From Brevundimonas sp. UBA2388 (GTDB lineage Bacteria; Pseudomonadota; Alphaproteobacteria; Caulobacterales; Caulobacteraceae), in the NCBI GenBank assembly GCA_002343425.1, contig DDSO01000125.1, positions 1,201 through 33,813 of the forward strand: 32,613 bases of DNA, in the 5' to 3' direction. The translations under genes and the position numbers were made by a program. Shown here in pieces: positions 25,268-32,613 of this stretch; position 1 is the stretch's first letter, and the number at the start of each line of letters is the position of its first letter. The notes beneath the pieces were generated by a model, which did no database searches, was not told the origin of the DNA, and saw nothing but the letters and a program-made list of their open reading frames with translations.

Positions 25268-25537
25268 TTAGTTGTTCGGGTTGGCCGGCGAGGTGCTCGG
25301 CGAGGTGTTCGGCGTGTTCGACGTGGTCATGCCGCCGTCGGCATTGCCTGCCTGTTGTTCGATACGGTCGGCTTCGGCGTTGAGGGCCGTTTCAGCGGCT
25401 TCGGTCGGAGCGGCAGCCGCCTGTTCTTCCAGGGCGTCGGCTTGCACTTCAGCCTGCTTGTCGGCGGCGCTTTCACCGCAAGCGGCGAGGCCGGCGAAGG
25501 CGAAGGTGGCGGCGGCGGCGATGATGAGTTTACGCAT
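25268..25537 (-). CDS. Small lipoprotein
   Basis: The 89-residue protein has a classical lipoprotein signal: MRKLIIAAAATFAFAG then LAAC with the lipid-attached C20. The mature part is a Glu/Ala-rich helical stretch (about 24-66) and a low-complexity Asn/Thr/Ser/Pro tail (about 70-89) built from NTP/NTSP/STSP-like units. No Asp follows the Cys at +2 (it is Gly), so outer-membrane sorting is possible. I start at the ATG at 25537, which has GGAAGGA upstream; a start ten codons earlier is less likely. It lies 84 bp after glk and ends in a good terminator, so it may be transcribed alone. Function unknown. Confidence 0.75.
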   Translation of the reverse strand: MRKLIIAAAATFAFAGLAACGESAADKQAEVQADALEEQAAAAPTEAAETALNAEADRIEQQAGNADGGMTTSNTPNTSPSTSPANPNN

Positions 25538-25621
25538 GAGGATATCCTTCCAGAGTGGAAACCTCATAACTCCGCCGCGCCGATCGGGTTCACGGGCGCG
25601 TGAGAAAAAAGTGTTGGAACC

Positions 25622-26590
25622 TCAGACTTCTGCAGAGAAGGCCACGCGGGCCGCGCCCAGAAGGGCGGCATGCTTGTGCAGGATCACGTTCGTCGGGATG
25701 TCCGCCATATAGTCCTGGAAGCGGCCCTTGCGCTCGAAGCGTTCGCGGAAGGGGCTGGCCTTGAGGAAGGGCAGAATGCGCGGGGCGATGCCGCCGGCGA
25801 TATAGACGCCGCCGCGGGCTCCGGTGGTCAGGGCGATGTCGCCGGCGACGCATCCGAGGATGGCGCAGAACCGGGCCAGGGTGGCGCCGCAATGGCTGTT
25901 CGGATTCTCCAGCGCCTCGGCGGTGATCAGGGCCGGGTCGTCGATATGGCTCTCGCGCCCGTCGATCTCGGCCAGGGCGCGGTGCAGGTTGAGCAGGCCG
26001 GGACCGCAGATCAGCCGTTCGATCGAGACCCGGTCGTAGCGGCGGCGCAGGATGCGCAGGATCTCGTCCTCGACCGCGTCGCCGGGCGCGAAACAGGCGT
26101 GGCCGCCCTCAGAGGGCATGGCGACGGCATTTCCGTGGATGTCGCGGGCGAGAGCCGAGACGCCGAAGCCTGTGCCGGGGCCGAGGACGGCGAGCGTGGC
26201 GAGCGGATCGCCTTCGGCCGGACCGCCCAGCGACGCCAGCTCCGGGCCGGACATCAGGGGCGCGCCCCAGGCCAAGGCCTCGAAATCATTGATCAGCCGG
26301 ATCGGGTTCAGACCGAGGGTCGCGAGCTCGGCCTCCGACACGCGCCACGGCGAGTTGGTCAGGTCGATCTCGCCGTCCGTAACCGGCCCGGCCACGGCGA
26401 TAACGCCGGCGGTCGGCTTGACCGCAGAGCCGTCAATGAAGGCGGCGACCGCCTTGAGGAAGGTCGGCTGGCGTTCGGCCGGAAAGCTCTCGTGGTGTTC
26501 GAGCACGGGGCGGCCGTCGATCATGCGCGCAATGGCGAAGCGGGCGTTGGTGCCGCCGACGTCGCCGACCAGAAGGGTCTGATCGCTCAT
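25622..26590 (-). CDS. glk: Glucokinase
   Basis: The enzyme phosphorylates glucose to glucose 6-phosphate with ATP. The 322-residue protein is of the bacterial Glk type and not a ROK kinase: phosphate loop GDVGGTNARFA (9-19), the glucose-binding LINDFEALAWG (about 99-109), GPGTGFG (about 137-143) and SEGGH (about 159-163), then an adenosine-site GGIAPR near 280. It is the last gene of a run zwf-pgl-edd-glk; its ATG overlaps the edd stop (TGATG). This order suits glucose entry into the Entner-Doudoroff pathway. Confidence 0.95.
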   Translation of the reverse strand: MSDQTLLVGDVGGTNARFAIARMIDGRPVLEHHESFPAERQPTFLKAVAAFIDGSAVKPTAGVIAVAGPVTDGEIDLTNSPWRVSEAELATLGLNPIRLINDFEALAWGAPLMSGPELASLGGPAEGDPLATLAVLGPGTGFGVSALARDIHGNAVAMPSEGGHACFAPGDAVEDEILRILRRRYDRVSIERLICGPGLLNLHRALAEIDGRESHIDDPALITAEALENPNSHCGATLARFCAILGCVAGDIALTTGARGGVYIAGGIAPRILPFLKASPFRERFERKGRFQDYMADIPTNVILHKHAALLGAARVAFSAEV

Positions 26591-28482
26591 CAGGCGTCCA
26601 CCGTGCGGTCGACGAGATTGGGGTCCGGCGGCGCATCGGCCTCGGCCGGACCGCCAGTGGGCGAGGCGAAGCAGATGGAGGCGCCGGCTTCGGCCGTGCC
26701 GACCATCTGGCGGAAGGCGCCGAACAGTTCGCGGCCATAGCCCCAGGCGGCGCCGGTGGCGTGGGCGGTCGTGCGGAGGGCTGCGGGGCGGTTGGCGAGG
26801 TCGGGAACGCCGATCGTGGTCAGTACGCCGGCGTCCGGGTCAAGCCGGATGATGTCGCCATCGCGCACATGGGCCAGTGGTCCGCCGGCGAGGGCCTCGG
26901 GCGACACATGGATGGCGGCTGGGGTCTTGCCGGAGGCGCCGGACATGCGGCCGTCGGTGACGAAGGCGACCTTGAAGCCCTTGTCCTGCAGCACCGAGAG
27001 TGCCGGAGACAGGCTGTGAAGTTCGGGCATGCCGTTGGCGCGAGGACCCTGGAAGCGCAGGACGACCACGACGTCGCGGTCGAGCTTGCCGTCCTTGAAG
27101 CCCTGCAGCGCGTCCTCCTGGGTCTCGAACACGGCGGCGGGGGCCTCTACAATGCGGTTCTCCGGCTTGACGGCCGAGACCTTGATCACCGCCCGGCCGA
27201 GGTCGCCCTGGACGAGACGCAGGCCGCCTTCGCGGTCGAAGGGGTCGGAGGCGGGGCGGAGAATGTCCGTATCCAGACTTTCCGTGACGCCGTCCTTCCA
27301 GACCAGTTCGCCGTCGATGAGCATGGGCTCCTGGAAATAATGTTGGATGCCCTCGCCCATGATGGTCGTGACGTCCGCGTGGATATGGCCGGCGCCGGCC
27401 AGTTCGCGGGCGACGAAGGCGACGCCCCCCGCGGCCTGGAAGGCATTCACGTCGGCCGAGCCGTTGGGATAGACCCGGGCCAGCAGGGGCGTGACGGACG
27501 ACAGCTGGTCCATGTCGGTCCAGTCGATCAGCACGCCCGCAGACCGCGCCATGGCCACCAGATGAATGGCGTGGTTGGTCGAGCCGCCGGTGGCCAGCAG
27601 GGCGACGATCATGTTCACGACCGACTTCTCGCAGATGACGTCGGCCATCCGGCCCTGACCCGTGCGGGCCAGTTCGACCGCGCGTTTCGCCGCGGCCGCC
27701 GTCAGGGCGTCGCGGAGGCCGGTCTCGGGGTGGACGAAGGCGGTCGAGGGCAGGTGCAGGCCGCCCAGCTCCATCATCATCTGGTTGGAATTGGCCGTGC
27801 CGTAGAAGGTGCAGGTGCCGGGCGAATGGTAGGAGCCGATCTCGCTCTCGAGCAGGACGGACCGACTCACATTGCCTTGCGCATATTCGGCGCGGACGCG
27901 GGCCTTCTCGAAATTGGGGATGCCGGACGGCATGGGGCCGGCGGGCGCGAAGACGACGGGCAGGTGGCCGAAGGCCAGCGAGCCCATGAACAGACCGGGC
28001 ACGATCTTGTCGCAGACGCCGAGGCAGATAACCGAGTCAAAGGCGTCGTGGGTCAGGGCCACGGCGGTGGACATGGCGATCACGTCGCGGCTGAACAGCG
28101 ACAGGTCCATGCCCGGGCGCCCTTGCGTGACGCCGTCGCACATGGCGGGCGTGGCGCCGGCGACCTGGGCGGTGGCGTTCACCTCGCGCACGGCGTCGCG
28201 GATGATTTGCGGGAAGCGTTCGAACGGCTGGTGCGCCGAAAGCATGTCGTTATAGGCGGTGACCACGCCCACGTTCGGTTGGGTCCCGGACATGGCGTTG
28301 AGCTTGTCCTTGACCGGGGCGCCGGCGAAGGCGTGGGCCCAGTTGGCACAGCTGAGCTTGGCCCGACCGACGCCGGAAGAGCCGGCGGCGTCCATGCGAC
28401 GCAGATAGTCGGCGCGGGTGGCCTTCGAGCGTTCGACGATGCGGGCGGTGACCTCGGCGACGACGGGATTCAGGGTCGGCAT
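26590..28482 (-). CDS. edd: 6-Phosphogluconate dehydratase
   Basis: Edd removes water from 6-phosphogluconate to give KDPG, the key step of the Entner-Doudoroff pathway. The 630-residue protein belongs to the IlvD/Edd family with its iron-sulfur cysteines in place: C115 in [14 protein letters not shown]157 in [11 protein letters not shown] and C224 in [15 protein letters not shown]. Later it has [10 protein letters not shown] (about 312) and the [15 protein letters not shown] region (about 523-537). It is about 25 residues longer than E. coli Edd, the extra lying at the C-terminus ([13 protein letters not shown]). The ATG at 28482 overlaps the pgl stop by one base and has GGAGAAAG upstream; a GTG six codons earlier is not needed. 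Confidence 0.96.
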   Translation of the reverse strand: MPTLNPVVAEVTARIVERSKATRADYLRRMDAAGSSGVGRAKLSCANWAHAFAGAPVKDKLNAMSGTQPNVGVVTAYNDMLSAHQPFERFPQIIRDAVREVNATAQVAGATPAMCDGVTQGRPGMDLSLFSRDVIAMSTAVALTHDAFDSVICLGVCDKIVPGLFMGSLAFGHLPVVFAPAGPMPSGIPNFEKARVRAEYAQGNVSRSVLLESEIGSYHSPGTCTFYGTANSNQMMMELGGLHLPSTAFVHPETGLRDALTAAAAKRAVELARTGQGRMADVICEKSVVNMIVALLATGGSTNHAIHLVAMARSAGVLIDWTDMDQLSSVTPLLARVYPNGSADVNAFQAAGGVAFVARELAGAGHIHADVTTIMGEGIQHYFQEPMLIDGELVWKDGVTESLDTDILRPASDPFDREGGLRLVQGDLGRAVIKVSAVKPENRIVEAPAAVFETQEDALQGFKDGKLDRDVVVVLRFQGPRANGMPELHSLSPALSVLQDKGFKVAFVTDGRMSGASGKTPAAIHVSPEALAGGPLAHVRDGDIIRLDPDAGVLTTIGVPDLANRPAALRTTAHATGAAWGYGRELFGAFRQMVGTAEAGASICFASPTGGPAEADAPPDPNLVDRTVDA

Positions 28483-29201
28483 CAGGCTTTCTCCGTCCAC
28501 AGAACGTCGAGCGGAACCTTGGCCGCGACAAGTGCTGCGATGGGCTGGGTCGCCGGATCGCCGGCGGCCTCGCGCTCGAACACCGCGCGTTTGGCGGCGC
28601 CGGTCAGGGCCAGGACCACGCGGCGGGCGGTCATCAGATAGGGCAGGTTGATGGTCAGCCGCTCAAGGCTGGGGGCCGCGCCGTCGCGGCCGTGGGGAAC
28701 GCCGAGCACGGTCGGCCGGAGCGCGGGCGAGAGCAGGGTTTTCAGGGTCGGACTGTCGGGGAACATGGAGCAGATATGGCCATCCTCCCCCATGCCTAGA
28801 AGGACGGCGTCCAATTTGCCGCCCTCCGCCGCCAGCGCATGGGCGGCCAGGGCGGCGGCGCGGTCGACGGTGACGGCAGGATGGAACAGGGGGACGAAGC
28901 GCGCCGCGGCTGCATGGCCGGTCAGCAGGGTCTGTTTCAGGAGGGTGGCGTTGGACTCGGGCGATGTCTCGGGAACGTAGCGTTCATCGATCAGGGTGAC
29001 AGCCACCCGGGACCAGTCGAGATCGGCTCCGGCCATGCGGCGGTATATCGGCGCGGGGGTGGAGCCACCGGAGCCAGCGAAGACCGCCTTGTCCGTTTCG
29101 GCGAGGGCGGCGGCGAGCGCATTGGTCAGGCGAGCGGCACAGGCTTCGGCCCAGCCGGCGCAGTCGGTGAAGGTCTCGATAGCGGGCGCGGCCTCACCCA
29201 T
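28482..29201 (-). CDS. pgl: 6-Phosphogluconolactonase (DevB type)
   Basis: The enzyme hydrolyses 6-phosphogluconolactone to 6-phosphogluconate. The 239-residue protein has the DevB/NagB-like signatures: AGSGGSTPAPIYR (about 42-54), LIDERYVP (about 70-77), GMGEDGHICSMFP (about 136-148) and a late LTGAAKRAVFE. The ATG at 29201 lies inside the end of zwf (8-nt overlap in another frame), so translation is coupled. A longer frame reaching 29411 is antisense-free but is only the alternative frame of zwf and is rejected. Confidence 0.95.
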   Translation of the reverse strand: MGEAAPAIETFTDCAGWAEACAARLTNALAAALAETDKAVFAGSGGSTPAPIYRRMAGADLDWSRVAVTLIDERYVPETSPESNATLLKQTLLTGHAAAARFVPLFHPAVTVDRAAALAAHALAAEGGKLDAVLLGMGEDGHICSMFPDSPTLKTLLSPALRPTVLGVPHGRDGAAPSLERLTINLPYLMTARRVVLALTGAAKRAVFEREAAGDPATQPIAALVAAKVPLDVLWTEKA

Positions 29202-30666
29202 GGCCCGTGTTCCACGCCCGGCCGTCACGCTCCAGCAGCAGGTCGGCTTCCACCGGGCCCCAGGTTCCGGCGGCGTATTCCTTCGGCTTGAAGGCCGCGC
29301 CGTGCCAGGCGTCGGAGACCTCATCGATCCATTTCCAGGCCTGTTCGGCCTCGTCGCGGCGCACGAACAGGGTGGAGTCCCCCGCCATGGCGTCGAGCAA
29401 CAGCCGCTCATAGGCGATGCGGCGGCGGGGTGGTTTGGCGGCCTTGTCGCCCTGGCCCCAGGACAGTGACATCTGGATCGGCTGGAGCTGCATTCGCTGG
29501 TCCAGTCCCGGCTTCTTGTTCATCACCGACAGGGCAATGTCTTCCTCGGGCTGGAGTTCGATGACCAGCCGGTTGGCGGCGATCTCGCCACGCGCCCCGT
29601 GATCGAAGATGGAGTGGGGCACGGGCTTGAACTGGATGACGATCTCGGTCCGCTTCTCGGCCAGCCGCTTGCCGGTGCGCAGGAAGAAGGGGGTGCCGGC
29701 CCAGCGCCAGTTGTCGATGTCCACGCGCATGGCGACGAAGGTCTCGGTGTCAGATGGCTGGCCGCGCTCCTCACTGTAGGCTTTCGCGGGCTTGCCCTCG
29801 CTGGTTCCGGCGACGTACTGGCCGCGCACCGTGACGCGATCGGCCTCGTGCTCCGTGATCGGACGGAGGGAGCGGATAACCTTGACCTTCTCGTTGCGGA
29901 CCGAGTCCGGATCGAGGTCGGACGGCGGCTCCATGGCGACGAGGCAGAGGAGCTGGAGCATGTGGTTCTGCAGCATGTCCCGCAGGGCGCCGTACTCGTC
30001 ATAGTAGGGCCAGCGGTCGCCGACGCCGAAGGTCTCCGCGACCGTGATCTGGACGTGGTCGATCGACAGGCTGTTCCAGAGCGGCTCGAAGATGGTGTTG
30101 CCGAAGCGCAGGGCGATCAGGTTCTGGACCGTCTCCTTGCCGAGGTAGTGGTCGATGCGGAAGACCTGGTCCTCGGAGAAGGCGTGGGCGACGGCGTCAT
30201 CGATCTGGAGGAAGGACTGGAGGTCGCGGCCGACGGGCTTCTCCAGCACCACACGGTCGGTCGCCTCGGCCAGGCCGGCGGCCTTCAGAGCGGTGACGAT
30301 GCGGCCGTAGAGCGAGGGCGAGACGGCGAGGAAGCTGGTCACGCCCCCCGCGGCGCTCATGTCACCGACCTTGTCCTTGAGGGGCTTCAGGCTGGCCGGG
30401 TCGGTGGCGTCGACCGGTAGATAGTCGAGCCGGGCGTCCAGCCGGGCCCATGCCTCGTCCGACCAGGCGTCGTCGGCGTGGGCCTTGCCCTCGACCGCGG
30501 CGCGGACCTTGGCGACATATTCCTCGCGGCTCTCGTCCGAGCGGGCCGCGCCGATGATCTTCAGACCGTCGGGCAGCAGGCCGTCGTGCTCGAGAAAATA
30601 GAGCGAAGGCAGCAGCATCCGCATGGCGAGGTCGCCGCCGCCGCCGAACAGCACCAGGGCCGCCAT
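29194..30666 (-). CDS. zwf: Glucose-6-phosphate 1-dehydrogenase
   Basis: Zwf oxidises glucose 6-phosphate to the lactone with NAD(P)+. The 490-residue protein has the N-terminal nucleotide fold with GGGGDLAMRML (8-18; the family's GASGDL loop reads GGGGDL here), EKPVG (142-146) and the substrate-binding RIDHYLGKE (170-178), with the catalytic histidine expected further on near 235 in the ITVAETFGVGDR region. The ATG has AAGGAG seven bases upstream, and the hisIE stop lies only 14 nt before it. There is no room for an own promoter in that gap, so zwf is probably read from the his genes or from a promoter inside hisIE. Confidence 0.97.
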   Translation of the reverse strand: MAALVLFGGGGDLAMRMLLPSLYFLEHDGLLPDGLKIIGAARSDESREEYVAKVRAAVEGKAHADDAWSDEAWARLDARLDYLPVDATDPASLKPLKDKVGDMSAAGGVTSFLAVSPSLYGRIVTALKAAGLAEATDRVVLEKPVGRDLQSFLQIDDAVAHAFSEDQVFRIDHYLGKETVQNLIALRFGNTIFEPLWNSLSIDHVQITVAETFGVGDRWPYYDEYGALRDMLQNHMLQLLCLVAMEPPSDLDPDSVRNEKVKVIRSLRPITEHEADRVTVRGQYVAGTSEGKPAKAYSEERGQPSDTETFVAMRVDIDNWRWAGTPFFLRTGKRLAEKRTEIVIQFKPVPHSIFDHGARGEIAANRLVIELQPEEDIALSVMNKKPGLDQRMQLQPIQMSLSWGQGDKAAKPPRRRIAYERLLLDAMAGDSTLFVRRDEAEQAWKWIDEVSDAWHGAAFKPKEYAAGTWGPVEADLLLERDGRAWNTGHG

Positions 30667-30680
30667 GCGCTCTCCTTCAT

Positions 30681-31319
30681 TCAGGTCCCGGCTGGACCGG
30701 GTTTGTGTCTGGCCGCTTCCGCCCGCTGCGCCAAGACGTCGAGGACGTCCTGAAACACCATGTGACGCGCGCGGAGCAGGACCATCAGGTGATAGACCAA
30801 ATCCGCGGCCTCGGCTGCCAGTTCCGAATCCGGGCCCGCGACGCCAGCCAGGGCGGTCTCGACGCCCTCCTCTCCGACCTTCTGGGCGACCCGTTTGACG
30901 CCCTCGGCGAGCAGGCGGGCGGTCCAGCTTTCGGAAGGGTCGGCGGCGGCGCGTTCGGCGATGCTCGCCTCCAGCCGGGCGAGACGGCCGAGGCCCGGCG
31001 CGTCCTCGTCGCCGAAACAGCTGATGCGGTTCAGATGGCAGGCGTTGCCGACGGGGCGGACCTTGAGGACGAGCGCGTCGCCGTCGCAGTCGGCTGTGAT
31101 GGAGACGACGTGCAGCCGATCGCCGGAGGTCTCGCCCTTGCGCCAGCGCCCGCCGCGGGAGCGGGAGAAGAAGGTGGCCTCGCCGGAGGTGATCGTCTCC
31201 TCAAGGGCGGCGCGATCCATATAGGCGAGCGTCAGGACCTGCAGGGTGGCGGCGTCCTGGACGACGACGGGGATGAGGCCGCCGGACTTGTCGAAGTCGA
31301 GGGTGGAAGGATCGATCAC
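30681..31319 (-). CDS. hisIE: Bifunctional phosphoribosyl-AMP cyclohydrolase / phosphoribosyl-ATP pyrophosphatase
   Basis: The protein carries steps 2 and 3 of histidine synthesis in one chain of 212 residues. The HisI half (1-105) has the magnesium site D77-C78-D79 with D81, and the zinc cysteines in NACHLNRISCF (C94, C101). The HisE half (about 115-205) has the pyrophosphatase helix KVGEEGVETALA (E150, E151, E154) and the EAADLVYHLMVLL segment (about 170-182). The start is the GTG at 31319, with AGGAA about nine bases before; it overlaps the hisF stop as GTGA. The fused form is standard in enterics, while many alphaproteobacteria that I know keep hisI and hisE apart. Confidence 0.95.
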   Translation of the reverse strand: MIDPSTLDFDKSGGLIPVVVQDAATLQVLTLAYMDRAALEETITSGEATFFSRSRGGRWRKGETSGDRLHVVSITADCDGDALVLKVRPVGNACHLNRISCFGDEDAPGLGRLARLEASIAERAAADPSESWTARLLAEGVKRVAQKVGEEGVETALAGVAGPDSELAAEAADLVYHLMVLLRARHMVFQDVLDVLAQRAEAARHKPGPAGT

Positions 31320-32083
31320 AGTCTCATTTCCTGTCCGGCGTCAGAGAGGAACGCCTTGAGATCGGGAATGGCCAGGGCCCCGGTGTGGAAGACGCTGGCG
31401 GCGAGGGCGCCCGAGACGTCGGCCTGTTCGAACACGTCGAGGAAATGCGAGGCCGCGCCGGCGCCACCCGAGGCGACCAGCGGTATGGTCAGCAGGGCGC
31501 GGGCGGCGGCGAGCTGGGCGATGTCGTAGCCGCGGCGGACGCCGTCCTCGTCCATGCAGTTGAGCACGATCTCGCCGGCGCCGAGCCGTTGCGCCTCCAC
31601 GATCCAGTCGAGGGTACGGCGGCCGGCGGCGCGGCTCGCGTCCGGGTCGCCGGTGTACTGGTGCACGACCCAGTCGTCGCCCGAACGCTTTGAGTCGACG
31701 CCGACGACGACGCACTGGCTCCCGAGTCGGTCCGCCATCTCGCCGATGAGCTCGGGGCGTTCGAGGGCGGGGGAGTTGATCGACACCTTGTCAGCGCCGT
31801 GGTCGAGGCAGCGGGCGGCCTGATCGACCGAGCGGATGCCGCCGGCGACACTGAAGGGAATGTCGAGCAGGCGGGCGATGTCGCGGACCCAGCCGTAGTC
31901 GAGGGTGCGCCCTTCCGGGCTGGCGGTGATGTCGTAAAAGACGAGCTCGTCTGCGCCATGGTCGCGGTATCGGGCGGCGAGATCCGCGGCGTCGCCCATG
32001 TCCGTGTGACCCTGGAAGCGGACGCCCTTGACCACCCGTCCGTCGCGGACGTCGAGGCAGGGGATGATGCGCCGCGCCGTCAT
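31316..32083 (-). CDS. hisF: Imidazole glycerol phosphate synthase cyclase subunit
   Basis: HisF takes ammonia from HisH and closes the imidazole ring, releasing AICAR. The 255-residue (beta-alpha)8 barrel begins RRIIPCLDVRDGRVVKGV with catalytic D11, and has the phosphate-binding SVAGGIRS (about 78-85), VVVGVDSKR with the second catalytic aspartate near D130, and LVASGGAGAASHF near 202-214. The ATG overlaps the hisA stop (ATGA). Its partner hisH is not in the visible part and probably lies upstream beyond the right edge. Confidence 0.97.
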   Translation of the reverse strand: MTARRIIPCLDVRDGRVVKGVRFQGHTDMGDAADLAARYRDHGADELVFYDITASPEGRTLDYGWVRDIARLLDIPFSVAGGIRSVDQAARCLDHGADKVSINSPALERPELIGEMADRLGSQCVVVGVDSKRSGDDWVVHQYTGDPDASRAAGRRTLDWIVEAQRLGAGEIVLNCMDEDGVRRGYDIAQLAAARALLTIPLVASGGAGAASHFLDVFEQADVSGALAASVFHTGALAIPDLKAFLSDAGQEMRL

Positions 32084-32613
32084 GCCGCGAGCGCCTCTTC
32101 GAGGGTGAAGCGGTTCTCGTAGAGGGCGCGGCCGACGATCGCGCCGTCGCAGCCGAGGGCGGCGGCGGCGGTCAGGTCGGAGACGGTGGCCACGCCGCCC
32201 GAGGCCTGGACCTTGAGGTCGGGCCGGCGGCGGACGATCTGGCCGAGCAGTTCGAGGTTGGGTCCGGTCAGGGCGCCGTCGCGGCCGACGTCGGTGACCA
32301 GCAGGTGGCGCGCGAGGCTGGGCGGGTAGCGGTCGAGTGCGGTCCAGAGGTCGACCCCGGCCGCCTCGGTCCAGCCCTTGAGGGCCGGGACCCAGCGATC
32401 GCCGTCTGCCTTGACGTCGATGGCCAGGGTGATCCGGTCCGGGCCGAAGCGGCGCAGCCAGTCGGCCACGGTCTCCGGCTGCGACACAGCGAGAGAACCG
32501 ACCACCACGCGGGCGACCCCGGCGTCGATCAGGGCGGCGACGTCGTCGGCGGAGCGGACGCCGCCCCCGGACTGGATGCGGATGTCGATCGAGCGGGCGA
32601 GCGCGCCGATCAG
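32080..32613 (-). CDS. hisA: Phosphoribosyl-ProFAR isomerase HisA, C-terminal part (runs off right edge)
   Basis: HisA opens the aminofuranose ring of ProFAR by an Amadori rearrangement, the step before HisF. The 177 visible residues are the last three quarters of the usual ~245. They begin LIGALARSIDIRIQSGGGVRS, which contains the first phosphate-binding loop, and include the catalytic aspartate region TDVGRDGALTGPN and the second phosphate loop QASGGVATVSDL. The open frame continues to the edge of the window without a stop, so the start is outside. The stop overlaps the hisF start by four bases. Confidence 0.95.
   Translation of the reverse strand: MIGALARSIDIRIQSGGGVRSADDVAALIDAGVARVVVGSLAVSQPETVADWLRRFGPDRITLAIDVKADGDRWVPALKGWTEAAGVDLWTALDRYPPSLARHLLVTDVGRDGALTGPNLELLGQIVRRRPDLKVQASGGVATVSDLTAAAALGCDGAIVGRALYENRFTLEEALAA

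Noticed and set aside
25590..25621. Hairpin TCACG-CGCC-CGTGA with a T run between glk and the lipoprotein gene
   Set aside because: On the transcribed minus strand the T run precedes the hairpin instead of following it, so it is not an intrinsic terminator for glk.
26761..28641. Long plus-strand open frame (626 codons) opposite edd
   Set aside because: Low-complexity Gly/Asp/Val/His composition with no motif; edd on the other strand is unambiguous.

Overview
The window looks like a chromosomal segment of a GC-rich alphaproteobacterium, most likely a member of the Caulobacterales (Brevundimonas/Caulobacter-like). This rests on the high GC content, the dense short-spaced gene layout, the gene order zwf-pgl-edd-glk as I recall it from Caulobacter, and the general style of the proteins. 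It is an inference, not a search result. I see no rRNA, tRNA, CRISPR array, insertion sequence, phage module or toxin-antitoxin pair. The content is mostly metabolic and envelope genes.

Layout. (a) 1-1221, minus strand: the 5' part of thiC behind a TPP riboswitch, and a TetR-type regulator. (b) 1470-6715: a D-cysteine desulfhydrase, then a divergent pair (FAD oxidoreductase and DUF2855 protein) that shares a 94-nt intergenic region with a clean inverted repeat, then a SulP anion transporter with a STAS domain. (c) 6743-9739: a secreted prolyl-aminopeptidase-like hydrolase, a DUF819 membrane protein and, divergent from it, an Asp/Glu racemase-family protein. (d) 9759-16490, plus strand: a hypothetical secreted protein, nucleoside hydrolase, OmpW, a PPOX-fold protein, ribokinase and a large periplasmic M16 peptidase. 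Nucleoside hydrolase plus ribokinase make a plausible salvage pair (nucleoside to ribose to ribose 5-phosphate). (e) 16492-16612: an inverted array of heptamer repeats that exactly fills the gap between two convergent genes. (f) 16613-18415, minus strand: a KDPG-type aldolase, a 41-residue Cys/His protein and a kynurenine-formamidase-like hydrolase.

(g) 18462-25169, plus strand: a stand-alone RAM (Lrp ligand-binding) domain, two acyl-CoA dehydrogenase subunits with a small membrane protein translationally coupled between them, an ArsO-like flavin monooxygenase, homogentisate dioxygenase coupled to a Cys-rich exported protein, and a DUF1295 membrane protein. (h) 25191-32613, minus strand: a terminator, a small lipoprotein, and a tightly packed run reading hisA-hisF-hisIE-zwf-pgl-edd-glk. 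Almost every junction in that run overlaps by 1-8 nt. It joins the end of histidine biosynthesis to glucose entry through the Entner-Doudoroff pathway. The aldolase at 16613-17287 could complete that pathway but lies about 8 kb away and is a divergent family member.

Nothing here is a clear new defence or mobile system. The items most worth a second look are the heptamer array, the unannotated-size Cys/His mini-protein, the split acyl-CoA dehydrogenase with its embedded membrane protein, the his/Entner-Doudoroff transcription unit, and the atypical thiC.
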